From Rubrivivax sp. (GTDB lineage: Bacteria; Pseudomonadota; Gammaproteobacteria; Burkholderiales; Burkholderiaceae_C): 34,248 bases of DNA. The stretch spans positions 1-34,248 of the forward strand of contig JAURZK010000118.1 in the NCBI GenBank assembly GCA_030653505.1, in the 5' to 3' direction. Under the pieces are notes generated by a model, which was not told where the DNA came from, did no database searches, and saw only the letters and a list, made by a program, of their open reading frames with translations. The position numbers were made by a program, and so were the translations under genes. Within the stretch, counting starts at the first letter, position 1, and each line of letters begins with the position of its first letter. Shown one piece after another: positions 6,975 to 13,975 of this stretch.

Positions 6975-8374
6975 GTGATCCCGTCGTCGCCCTGGTCATG
7001 CTGGGCCTGTTCATCATCTTCATCTTCCTGGGCTTTCCCATCGCCTTCACGTTGATGGCCATGGGCATCAGCTTCGGTTACTACGCCTACTACACCGGCG
7101 GCGAGCAGTTCTGGGACAACCGCATCTTCTACCTCTTCACGCAGAACACCTTCAGCGTGATGAACAACGACGTGCTGATATCGATACCGCTGTTCCTGTT
7201 CATGGGCTACATCATCGAACGGGCCAACATCCTCGACCGCCTGTTCCACAGCCTGCAGATCGGCCTGCGTTTCCTGCCCGGCTCGATGGCGGTGGCCGCA
7301 CTCGTCACCTGTGCCCTCTTCGCCACGGCCACCGGTATCGTCGGTGCGGTGGTCACCCTGATGGGCCTGATCGCGCTGCCGGCCATGCTCAAGGCGGGCT
7401 ATGACCAGAAACTCTCGGCCGGCGTCATCACCGCCGGCGGCACGCTGGGCATCCTGATCCCGCCGTCCATCCTGCTCATCGTCTACGCGGCCACGGCCAG
7501 CGTCTCGGTGGTCAAGCTCTACGCGGCGGCGCTGATCCCGGGTTTCACGCTCGTCGGCCTGTACCTCATCTACGTGATCACGCGCGCCGTCATCAACCCG
7601 TCGCTGTGCCCCAAGCCGAAGGACCAGGGCAACTACTCCGTCCTCGACAGCTTCATGCTCGTGCTCAAGGCCTTCGTGCCGCTGGCGGCGCTGATCCTGG
7701 CCGTCCTGGGCTCCATCCTCTTCGGCCTGGCCACGCCCAGCGAGGCGGCTGCGATGGGCGCCTTGGGCGGCATCATCCTGGCCATGGTCTACCGCGCCTT
7801 CAGCTGGGACCGCCTGCGCGAATCGGTCTACCTTACGGCCCGCACCTCGGCGATGGTGTGTTTCCTGTTCGTCGGCGCGGCCACGTTCTCGTCGGTGTTT
7901 TCCTACCTCGGCGGTGAACACCTGGTGAAGGACGTCCTGCTGGGCATGGACCTGAGCCCGGTGCAGTTCCTGCTGATTGCGCAGCTGATCATCTTCATCC
8001 TCGGCTGGCCGCTGGAATGGAGCGAGATCATCATCATCTTCGTGCCCATCTTCCTGCCGCTGCTGCCGGTGTTCGGCGTCGACCCCATCCTCTTCGGCAT
8101 CCTGATCGCCATCAACCTGCAGACGTCCTTCCTGACACCACCGATGGCGATGTCCGCCTACTACCTGAAAGGCGTGGCACCCAAAGGCCTGGAGTTATGG
8201 ACCATCTTCCAGGGCTGTTTCCCCTTCGTCGGCATGGTGCTGCTAACGCTGGCGCTGACTTACGTCTATCCGTCGATGGTGACCTGGCTGCCGGACCAGT
8301 TCTTCGGCCAGGCGCAGGAGGTCCCGCGCGACGTCAACGACCCGTCCATCGTCAACCCCGACATCTTCAAGTGA
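6971..8374 (+). CDS. TRAP transporter large permease subunit, DctM family
   Basis: A 467-residue inner-membrane protein, almost all hydrophobic, with about 11-12 membrane segments, as expected for the substrate-translocating subunit of a TRAP transporter. Family features are the two similar halves: ATGIVGAVVTLMGLIALPAM and GGTLGILIPPSILLIVYA in the first, and GWPLEWSEIIIIFVPIFLPL with NLQTSFLTPPMAMSAYYLKG in the second. The ILIPPS and LTPPMA loops belong to the re-entrant hairpins that hold substrate and cations in this family. The start overlaps the end of dctQ (ATGA), so the two are co-translated. The amidase gene starts four bases after the stop. The solute is not identifiable from sequence. 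Confidence 0.96.
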   Translation: MSDPVVALVMLGLFIIFIFLGFPIAFTLMAMGISFGYYAYYTGGEQFWDNRIFYLFTQNTFSVMNNDVLISIPLFLFMGYIIERANILDRLFHSLQIGLRFLPGSMAVAALVTCALFATATGIVGAVVTLMGLIALPAMLKAGYDQKLSAGVITAGGTLGILIPPSILLIVYAATASVSVVKLYAAALIPGFTLVGLYLIYVITRAVINPSLCPKPKDQGNYSVLDSFMLVLKAFVPLAALILAVLGSILFGLATPSEAAAMGALGGIILAMVYRAFSWDRLRESVYLTARTSAMVCFLFVGAATFSSVFSYLGGEHLVKDVLLGMDLSPVQFLLIAQLIIFILGWPLEWSEIIIIFVPIFLPLLPVFGVDPILFGILIAINLQTSFLTPPMAMSAYYLKGVAPKGLELWTIFQGCFPFVGMVLLTLALTYVYPSMVTWLPDQFFGQAQEVPRDVNDPSIVNPDIFK

Positions 8375-8378
8375 GCCC

Positions 8379-9728
8379 ATGACGACCGAGCAGACCGTCC
8401 AATCGCTCACGGCCCAGGAAACGCGGGAGTACCTCGTTTCCGGGCGGGCCGATGTCGTCGAGTTCGTCGACCAGCAGTTGGCCTACGCGAAGGCCGTGGA
8501 GGAAACCATCCACGCCTTCGCCAACCTCGACGAACGTGTGGTGCGGCTGCAGGCCGAGCACCTGAAGGCCTCGCGTGCACGCGGCGAACCGCCGGCGCCG
8601 TTGTTCGGCGTGCCGGTGGCCATCAAGGACATCTTCGACACTATCGACTTCCCCACCGCCTTCGGCAGCCCCATTCACGCCGGGCGCTACGCGGTGACCG
8701 ACGCCACCGTGGTACGCCGGCTGCGCGACGCCGGTGCGCTGATCTTCGGCAAGACCGTCACCACCGAGTTCGCCACGACCGTGCCCGGCCCGACGCGCAA
8801 CCCGCACAACCCCGAGCACACGCCCGGCGGCTCGTCCAGCGGCTCGGCGGCGGCGGTGGCCGCAGGTGTCGTCCCGCTGGCCTTGGGCACGCAGACCCAG
8901 GGTTCGGTGCTGCGGCCGGCCTCGTTCTGTGGCATCTACGGCTTCAAGCCGTCGATGGGCCTGCTGCCACGCACCGGCGTGTTCGAACAGTCGCCTTCTC
9001 TCGACCAGGTGGGCGTCTTCGCGCGCTGCGTCGAAGACCTGGCCTGGGCGGCCGAGGTGATGTCGGGCGACGACGGCGTCGACCCCGCCACGCGGGGCGT
9101 GCCGCCCAAGCAGCTGCTGTCGGTGTGCCGCAGCGAGCCGCCGGTCACGCCACGCTTCTGCTTCGTGAAGACGCCGTGGTGGTCGCAGGTCGACGAAGAG
9201 GCACGCGCCGCCTTCGAGGCCTTCGTCGAGCTGATGGACGGCGTGGTCACCATGGCCGAACTGCCGCCCATCGTCGAGCAGACCTTGCAGTGGATCAGCA
9301 CCGTCAACGAAGCCGAGCTGGCCTTTGCGCTGCAGCGTGAATACCACCACCACGCCGAGGCGCTGAGCCCGACGCTGCGTCAGCGGGTGGAGAAGGGCAG
9401 CGTCATCCCGGTGGGCGACTACCTGGCCGCGAAGGACCGCATGCCGCATGTCGCCTGCGCTTTCGACGAATACTTCGAGCACTACGACGCCATCCTCTGC
9501 CCGGCCGCGCTGGGCGGCGCGCCCAAGGGCCTGGCCAGCACCGGCAACCCCATCATGCAGACGGTGTGGAGTTTCGGTGGCCTGCCTGCGGTGTCGCTGC
9601 CGCTGCTGAACCTGTCCGGCGGCCTGCCGCTGGGTGTGCAGGCCGTGGCCGCCCGCCACGACGACGCCCGCCTGCTGCGCTCGGCGCGCTGGCTGGTCCA
9701 TGAATTCGTGAAACGGAGCCAAGCATGA
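8379..9728 (+). CDS. Amidase signature family hydrolase
   Basis: A 449-residue enzyme of the amidase signature family, which hydrolyses carboxamides to acid and ammonia through a Ser-cisSer-Lys triad. The triad is visible: Lys83 in PVAIKDIFD, Ser152 in TPGGSSSGSAAAV and nucleophile Ser176 in TQTQGSVLRPASFCGIYGFK. The 24-residue spacing between the two serines equals that in well-studied members. There is no signal peptide, so it is cytoplasmic. It starts four bases after dctM and overlaps the next small gene by four bases, so it belongs to the transport operon and probably acts on the imported compound. Relatives include glutamyl-tRNA amidotransferase subunit A, but no gatB or gatC is here and the context is catabolic. 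The substrate is undetermined. Confidence 0.94.
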   Translation: MTTEQTVQSLTAQETREYLVSGRADVVEFVDQQLAYAKAVEETIHAFANLDERVVRLQAEHLKASRARGEPPAPLFGVPVAIKDIFDTIDFPTAFGSPIHAGRYAVTDATVVRRLRDAGALIFGKTVTTEFATTVPGPTRNPHNPEHTPGGSSSGSAAAVAAGVVPLALGTQTQGSVLRPASFCGIYGFKPSMGLLPRTGVFEQSPSLDQVGVFARCVEDLAWAAEVMSGDDGVDPATRGVPPKQLLSVCRSEPPVTPRFCFVKTPWWSQVDEEARAAFEAFVELMDGVVTMAELPPIVEQTLQWISTVNEAELAFALQREYHHHAEALSPTLRQRVEKGSVIPVGDYLAAKDRMPHVACAFDEYFEHYDAILCPAALGGAPKGLASTGNPIMQTVWSFGGLPAVSLPLLNLSGGLPLGVQAVAARHDDARLLRSARWLVHEFVKRSQA

Positions 9729-9880
9729 AGAAGATCGAGAAGCTGGCCGGGCTGGTGGGGCTGCTGCTGCTGGTGGCCTTCTTCGTGCCCTACGTGCACA
9801 AGCTGCCGCAGCTGGACATCTCGCTCATCCTGCTGGGCGGCATCGGCCTGGCGGCCTACGACTTCTGGACCTCGAAGTAG
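9725..9880 (+). CDS. Small membrane protein, 51 residues, last gene of the TRAP-amidase operon
   Basis: A short ORF starting in the ATGA overlap with the amidase stop, giving MKKIEKLAGLVGLLLLVAFF, then a polar turn (VPYVHKLPQLD) and a second hydrophobic stretch (ISLILLGGIGLAAYDFW) ending in TSK. Two membrane helices with a short loop and basic N-terminus are predicted. The overlap, the operon position and the coherent topology support a real gene even though it is short. It could be an accessory subunit of the TRAP permease or unrelated; I do not recognise the family. It ends 16 bases before the convergent YceI gene. Confidence 0.75.
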   Translation: MKKIEKLAGLVGLLLLVAFFVPYVHKLPQLDISLILLGGIGLAAYDFWTSK

Positions 9881-9896
9881 TGCGGCTGGGGCGGGC

Positions 9897-10487
9897 TCAG
9901 GGCCGCCGCCCTTCCACCTGGACGACCAGCCGCACGCGGTTGGCAACGAGGGGTAGGCCGAAGGTGGCGCCGAAGTCGCTGCGCAGCACTTCACCTTCGA
10001 AGTCGCCGCCGCACACCTGCACCGCTGCGGCACCGCTGGTGTCGCTGCGGCAGGCGTAGCGCAACGCGTTCAGCGTCAGCGGCTGGCTGACACCGCGCCA
10101 GGTGAATTCGCCGCGCAGCGAGACCACACGATCACCTTCGAACTGGAAGCGCGTCGCGACGAAGTAGGCCGTGGGATGGGCCGTGCTGGCCAGCAGGTCG
10201 TCCTCGCGCAGCCTGGCGTCGAAAAAGCCGATGCCGGTGCTGACGCTGGCCGTGGGCACGGCCAGGCTGACCTCGCCGCGCCCGGCGGCCGGGTCCAGCG
10301 TGACGCTGCCGCTCACCGGGCCGATGCGGCCGCGGATGGTGGAGGTGCCGAAGTGCAGCACCTCGAAGTGCACCCAGCTGTGCGCGGGGTCGAGCTGGTA
10401 GGTCAGCGGCTGTGCTGCGGCGGGGACGGCCTGACTGGCCAGCGCCACCATCGTGAACGTGGCGCGGCGCCATGGGTTCGGCTTCAT
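9897..10487 (-). CDS. YceI family periplasmic protein (third copy)
   Basis: A 196-residue exported protein: N-terminal signal MKPNPWRRATFTMVALASQA with cleavage near AAAQP, then a YceI lipocalin-like beta barrel. Diagnostic phrases are YQLDPAHSWVHFEVLHFGTS, TIRGRIGPVSGSVTLDP, VSTGIGFFDARLREDDLL and HPTAYFVATRFQFEG. Known YceI proteins bind isoprenoid-like lipids such as polyprenyl chains in the periplasm. Two cysteines (YACRSDT and QVCGGDFEGE) are shared with the neighbouring copy and may form a disulfide. It is the last gene of a minus-strand run: cytochrome b561, YceI, YceI, YceI. The gap from the previous copy is 53 bases. It is closely similar in layout to the second copy, so a tandem duplication is likely, with later divergence. 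Confidence 0.93.
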   Translation of the reverse strand: MKPNPWRRATFTMVALASQAVPAAAQPLTYQLDPAHSWVHFEVLHFGTSTIRGRIGPVSGSVTLDPAAGRGEVSLAVPTASVSTGIGFFDARLREDDLLASTAHPTAYFVATRFQFEGDRVVSLRGEFTWRGVSQPLTLNALRYACRSDTSGAAAVQVCGGDFEGEVLRSDFGATFGLPLVANRVRLVVQVEGRRP

Positions 10488-10540
10488 GCGCCCATCTTGC
10501 CGCAGGGTGGCGCGGTCCGCTGCGCCGCGCCTGGCCAGCC

Positions 10541-11113
10541 TTACTGCTTGACGGCCTCGACCTGCACCAGCAGGCGCACGCTGTCGGGTGCGGCCGCCGG
10601 CAGCGCGTAGGTGATGCCGAAGGTGCTGCGCTGCAGCGTGGTTTCGAAGTCGCCACCGCAGACCTCGCGCTTGACCATCGGGTTCAGGTAGCAGTTGAAG
10701 TTGCTGGCCTTCAGTGTCACGGGCTGGGTCTTGCCCATCAGCGTCAGCGTGCCGGCCACGGCGGTGACCTTGTCGCCGTTGAAGCTGAACTTGTCGCCGA
10801 CGAACTTCGCGGTCGGGTACTTCGCGACGTCGAAGAGGTCGGCGCTCTTCAGGTGGCCGTCGAAGGGCGCCACGCCGGTGTTGATCGAGGCCATGTCGAT
10901 GGTGATCTCGACCTTGCCCGTCTTCGCGGCGCGGTCGATGCTCACGCTGCCTTCCTTCTTGTCGAAGCGGCCGCGGATGGTGGAGGTGCCAAAGTGAACG
11001 ATCTCGAAGGACGCGAAGGTGTGCGTCGGGTCGATGGCATAGGTGGCGCTCTGCGCCTGGGCGCTGCCGAAGGCGGCGGCAATCAGGGCGGCGGTGATCA
11101 GGGTCTTGGTCAT
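10541..11113 (-). CDS. YceI family periplasmic protein (second copy)
   Basis: A 190-residue exported protein. The start at 11113 (MTKTLITAALIAAAFGSAQA) gives a clean signal peptide with a likely cut after AQA. The mature domain shows the YceI pattern: YAIDPTHTFASFEIVHFGTS, TIRGRFDKKEGSVSIDR, INTGVAPFDGHLKSADLFD, KYPTAKFVGDKFSFNG and TLMGKTQPVTLKASNFNCY. Two cysteines (FNCYLN and REVCGGDFET) match those in the third copy. This is the most canonical of the three and the likeliest functional equivalent of single-copy YceI. The family's barrel holds a long lipid chain; the ligand here is unknown. A cytochrome b561 upstream on the same strand repeats the yceJ-yceI pairing of E. coli, which suggests the two act together at the membrane surface. 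Confidence 0.95.
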   Translation of the reverse strand: MTKTLITAALIAAAFGSAQAQSATYAIDPTHTFASFEIVHFGTSTIRGRFDKKEGSVSIDRAAKTGKVEITIDMASINTGVAPFDGHLKSADLFDVAKYPTAKFVGDKFSFNGDKVTAVAGTLTLMGKTQPVTLKASNFNCYLNPMVKREVCGGDFETTLQRSTFGITYALPAAAPDSVRLLVQVEAVKQ

Positions 11114-11165
11114 GGTTGTCCGGGGATGGTGGTTGAAGTGGGAACAGGAGGCATGCGGTTGGGCT

Positions 11166-11762
11166 TCACAGCGGCGCCAGGCCGGTGAGCACGAGCTTGA
11201 AGCGGATCTGCACGTCGTCGGCCAGCAGCGAGGTGTCGGTCCATTCACCTTCACCGACCTGGAAGGCCAGGCGCTTGATGGCAAAGCTGCCGCTGGCCGT
11301 GCTGACGAGCGCGGCGCCTGCGCCGGCCTGCGTCACCTGCACCGGCACGCTGATGTCGCGCACGATGCCCTTGATCGTCAGCTTGCCGGCGACCTCGAAG
11401 CGCCCCGGCCCGCTGGCCTTGATGGCCGTGCTCTTGAAGTTGGCCTGCGGAAACTTCGCCACGCTCAGCCAGATGGGCTTGGGCACCTCGGCGTCGAGCT
11501 CGGCGCTGCCGAAACGCGCGCTGCCGGTGTCGATGCCGAAGGCGACGCTGCCGGCCTCGGGCTTCTTCGGGTCGAGCGTGATCTGCGCACTGAACTTGCT
11601 GAACCTGCCTTCCACCGGCACGCCCATCTGGCGCGTGGTGAAGGCGATCTCGCTGCCGGCGGCCTGCAGCACGGCGGGCCTGGGCTGGGCAAGCGCGGGT
11701 TGGATCAGCGCACCGAGCAGGGCGGCGGCGAGGGTCAGCGTGATCAGCAGGCGAGAAGACAT
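11166..11762 (-). CDS. YceI family protein (first, divergent copy)
   Basis: A 198-residue exported protein with signal MSSRLLITLTLAAALLGALI and cleavage near ALAQP. The ATG at 11762 has AAGGA eight bases upstream; an ATG at 11771 adds only three residues. The mature part is YceI-like but more distant than the other two: AFTTRQMGVPVEGRFSKFSA, QITLDPKKPEAGSVAFGID, VAKFPQANFKSTAIK and GKLTIKGIVRDISVPVQV. It lacks the cysteine pair and the HFGTSTIRGR motif of its neighbours. The QMGVPVEGRF type is often found directly after cytochrome b561 in proteobacteria, the order seen here (43 bases after the b561 stop). It probably has a different ligand from the other two copies. Confidence 0.92.
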   Translation of the reverse strand: MSSRLLITLTLAAALLGALIQPALAQPRPAVLQAAGSEIAFTTRQMGVPVEGRFSKFSAQITLDPKKPEAGSVAFGIDTGSARFGSAELDAEVPKPIWLSVAKFPQANFKSTAIKASGPGRFEVAGKLTIKGIVRDISVPVQVTQAGAGAALVSTASGSFAIKRLAFQVGEGEWTDTSLLADDVQIRFKLVLTGLAPL

Positions 11763-11805
11763 GGCATACATCCTTGGAAGTCGTTTGACGGCGCGGGCCG
11801 GCGTC

Positions 11806-12351
11806 TCAGCCGCGAACTGGCCACATGCGGCGCAGCAGGCCGTCGCGGTCTATGAACCGGTGCTTCAGCGCGCCGGCCACGTGCAGCAGCACGACGGCGG
11901 CCAGGGCCTTGGCCAGCCAGCCGTGCCAGGGCTTCAGCGCCTCGGCCAGCGCGCGGTCGACGGGCACGAAGTCGGGCAGCGGCAGCACGCCGAAGAGCAC
12001 GATGGGGAAACCCGCTGCCGAGCTGTAGGCCCAGCCCATCAGCGGCACGGCAAAGAACAGCGCGTACAGGGCGAGGTGGGCACCGTGCGCTGCGCGGCGC
12101 TGCCAGGCCGGCATGGGCAGGTCGGCGGGCGGGCGGTGTGTCAGACGCCACAGCAGGCGCGCTGCCGACAACGCCAGGATGAGCACGCCAGCCCACTTGT
12201 GCCAGTTGTAGAGCTTCAGCCGCGTCACCGAGAAGGGCAGGTCGACCATGTAGGTGCCGACGGCGAAGCTGCCGACGATCATCAACGCCAGCAGCCAGTG
12301 CAGGGCAATGGCGGTGCCGGTGTAGCGTGTCGCGGAGGCGGTCGTGTTCAT
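11806..12351 (-). CDS. Cytochrome b561 family protein (CybB/YceJ type)
   Basis: A 181-residue inner-membrane di-heme cytochrome. Four hydrophobic segments are seen, with His18 (ALHWLLALM), His51 (NWHKWAGVL), His143 (PWHGWLAKAL) and His157 (VLLHVAGALK) in the positions of the heme-ligating histidines of E. coli CybB; the last two are 14 residues apart as in that protein. Family members pass electrons from quinol or accept them in superoxide chemistry. It is the first gene of the run leading into three YceI genes, a pairing like E. coli yceJ-yceI, so electron transfer linked to a periplasmic isoprenoid carrier is plausible. The 38 bases to the upstream NUDIX gene leave little room for a promoter, so transcription may come partly from the oxidoreductase operon. 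Confidence 0.93.
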   Translation of the reverse strand: MNTTASATRYTGTAIALHWLLALMIVGSFAVGTYMVDLPFSVTRLKLYNWHKWAGVLILALSAARLLWRLTHRPPADLPMPAWQRRAAHGAHLALYALFFAVPLMGWAYSSAAGFPIVLFGVLPLPDFVPVDRALAEALKPWHGWLAKALAAVVLLHVAGALKHRFIDRDGLLRRMWPVRG

Positions 12352-12390
12352 GTTGCGCTGCAGTATCCGACCCTGCAGCGTGCCCGCCGT

Positions 12391-13242
12391 TCAAGCCGTT
12401 TGACCGCGTCGGACTGCGCAGGCGAACAGCGCCTGGCTCAGCTGCGCGGCTTCGGCCGGCGCAAACAGGCCGTGGCGCAGGCCGAAGTCCAGTGTCACCA
12501 GCGCGGCGTCGACCGTCATCGTGTCGCCGGCTGCCAGCGCCAGCGCGTCGGCCACGGGCAGCAGGCGGAAGCCGGCGACCTCGCCGTCGCGGTTGTGCGG
12601 GGCCCAACCGGGTGGCAGCGCCAGGTCCCAGGTGTGCAGGTCTTCCAGCTGCCGGCCCTCGGTGATGTCGCGGTGCAGGCGCAGGCCACGGCCGGGTTGT
12701 GCCGTCTGCAGCATCTCGGGTGCCAGGCCGGCTTCTTCCATGGCTTCGCGCACCAGCGCATCGAAGGGCGACTGGCCCGCGGGCACACCGCCACCGACGA
12801 GGTTGTCGAAGCAGCCGGGGTCGGTGGGCTTGGTGAAGGATCGCTGGGCGATCCACAACTGCGCCGGGCGGGCATCGGCGCCGGCGACGAAGCCGTTGAG
12901 GTGGGCGCCCAGCGTCAGCGTGCCCCAGAAACGCGCCGCGGCGCGTTCCATCAGCGCCAGTGGCTCGCCGGTGTTGGGGTCGAGCAGCGGGAAGGTCTCG
13001 TTGCGCCAGGCGCGGATCAGGCCTCGTGTGCGAAGCGCGGCGTGCACCTCGGCCAGCGCGGGGTCGCGGTCCGTCGCGACCAGCGTGACCGCTGCATCGC
13101 CGACGGCCAGGTGCTCCGGCCAGGCGCGCAGGCCCGCGAGGTGGGCGCGCGACACCGAGCCGACCTGGCGGCCCGCAATCAGAAAAGGCACACGTGCCGC
13201 CTCGTCGCGTGCCTGTGCCGCGACGACGGCCGACGCCTTCAC
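12391..13242 (-). CDS. Tnr3-like NUDIX hydrolase with DUF4743 N-terminal domain
   Basis: A 283-residue protein starting at a GTG that overlaps the upstream stop by four bases (GTGA). Residues about 15-115 match the DUF4743 domain found in yeast and plant Tnr3-type proteins (WRNETFPLLD, ERAAARFWGTL). The NUDIX part follows with HLNGFV, LWIAQRSFTKPTDPGCFDNL and the NUDIX box GGVPAGQSPFDALVREAMEEAGL. The first Glu of the consensus box is Gln, but the REx2EE core that binds Mg2+ is intact. Characterised members hydrolyse oxidised, toxic forms of thiamine diphosphate to the monophosphates. Its translational coupling to an operon led by a thiamine-diphosphate enzyme fits that role closely. General nucleotide or sugar-nucleotide activity cannot be excluded. 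Cytoplasmic. Confidence 0.92.
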   Translation of the reverse strand: MKASAVVAAQARDEAARVPFLIAGRQVGSVSRAHLAGLRAWPEHLAVGDAAVTLVATDRDPALAEVHAALRTRGLIRAWRNETFPLLDPNTGEPLALMERAAARFWGTLTLGAHLNGFVAGADARPAQLWIAQRSFTKPTDPGCFDNLVGGGVPAGQSPFDALVREAMEEAGLAPEMLQTAQPGRGLRLHRDITEGRQLEDLHTWDLALPPGWAPHNRDGEVAGFRLLPVADALALAAGDTMTVDAALVTLDFGLRHGLFAPAEAAQLSQALFACAVRRGQTA

Positions 13243-13973
13243 TGGTCCAGCGGGGTGAACTCGGCGAACAGCTGCTGCGTTTCGGTGAGCTGCGAGAGCT
13301 TCACGTGTTCGCAGGTGGCGTCGAACTCCGCCCACATCGCCTGCACCTCGGGATGGGCGTGGGCGGCCGTTATCGCTGCGGCCGATGCCCATTCGAAGAC
13401 CTCGAGCAGCGTGCCGTCGGCGGCCTGCAGCGTGGTGGGCGCACGGCCGGTGGCCAGGCCCAGGCGCTGCAGCGCCGGTACATGCCGGCGCACGGTGGCC
13501 AGCAGCGCGGCTTCCATGCCCGGCCGCGGCCGGTAGCAGGCGATGACCGCACGCGGTGGCGCGGCGTCGTGCACGTGGGGGGTTTCGGCGCCCAGCACCA
13601 GGCGGTGGCCGCCGGGCGCCTGCAGCACGGTTTCGCGCAGGCCCCAGGGCTGTTCGGTGGGCGGCTGCAGCGCGGTGGCGCCCTGCGCGATGGCATGGGC
13701 ATGCAGGGCGTCGATGTCGTGGCCGACATGCAGGCGCGTGGCGCCGCAGGGCTGGATCTCGCCTTCGTGGCGCGACAGGTGGATGTAGACCGGCCCGCCC
13801 CAGCTCCCGTCGCCGGCCTTCACGCGGCCGTGCAGGGCCACGGGTTCGCCGACCAGGAAGTCGATCTCGAAGCCGAGCACGCGGCAGAACCAGTCGGCCG
13901 CAGCGGCCACGTCGGGCACCGGCAGCACCGGCTGCGCGCCATGGATCTGGTGGTGTTTGGCGATGCCGTCCAT
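13239..13973 (-). CDS. VOC (glyoxalase-like) domain fused to a monooxygenase-like ferredoxin-fold domain
   Basis: A 244-residue protein of two parts. Residues about 10-125 form a VOC/glyoxalase-like domain (VLPVPDVAAAADWFCRVLGF, HVGHDIDALHAHAIAQGA, QAPGGHRLVLGA). Residues about 135-240 look like an antibiotic-biosynthesis-monooxygenase (dimeric ferredoxin-like) domain, with CYRPRPGMEAALLATVRRHV and LEVFEWASAAAITAAHAHPE. It starts two bases after the oxidoreductase stop and overlaps the NUDIX gene by four bases, so the three are one transcriptional unit. Both domain families act on small, reactive organic molecules, often without cofactor or with one metal ion. The substrate is unknown; an aryl 2-oxo acid or its breakdown product is a reasonable guess from context. 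No signal peptide. Confidence 0.85.
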   Translation of the reverse strand: MDGIAKHHQIHGAQPVLPVPDVAAAADWFCRVLGFEIDFLVGEPVALHGRVKAGDGSWGGPVYIHLSRHEGEIQPCGATRLHVGHDIDALHAHAIAQGATALQPPTEQPWGLRETVLQAPGGHRLVLGAETPHVHDAAPPRAVIACYRPRPGMEAALLATVRRHVPALQRLGLATGRAPTTLQAADGTLLEVFEWASAAAITAAHAHPEVQAMWAEFDATCEHVKLSQLTETQQLFAEFTPLDQ

Positions 13974-13975
13974 GT

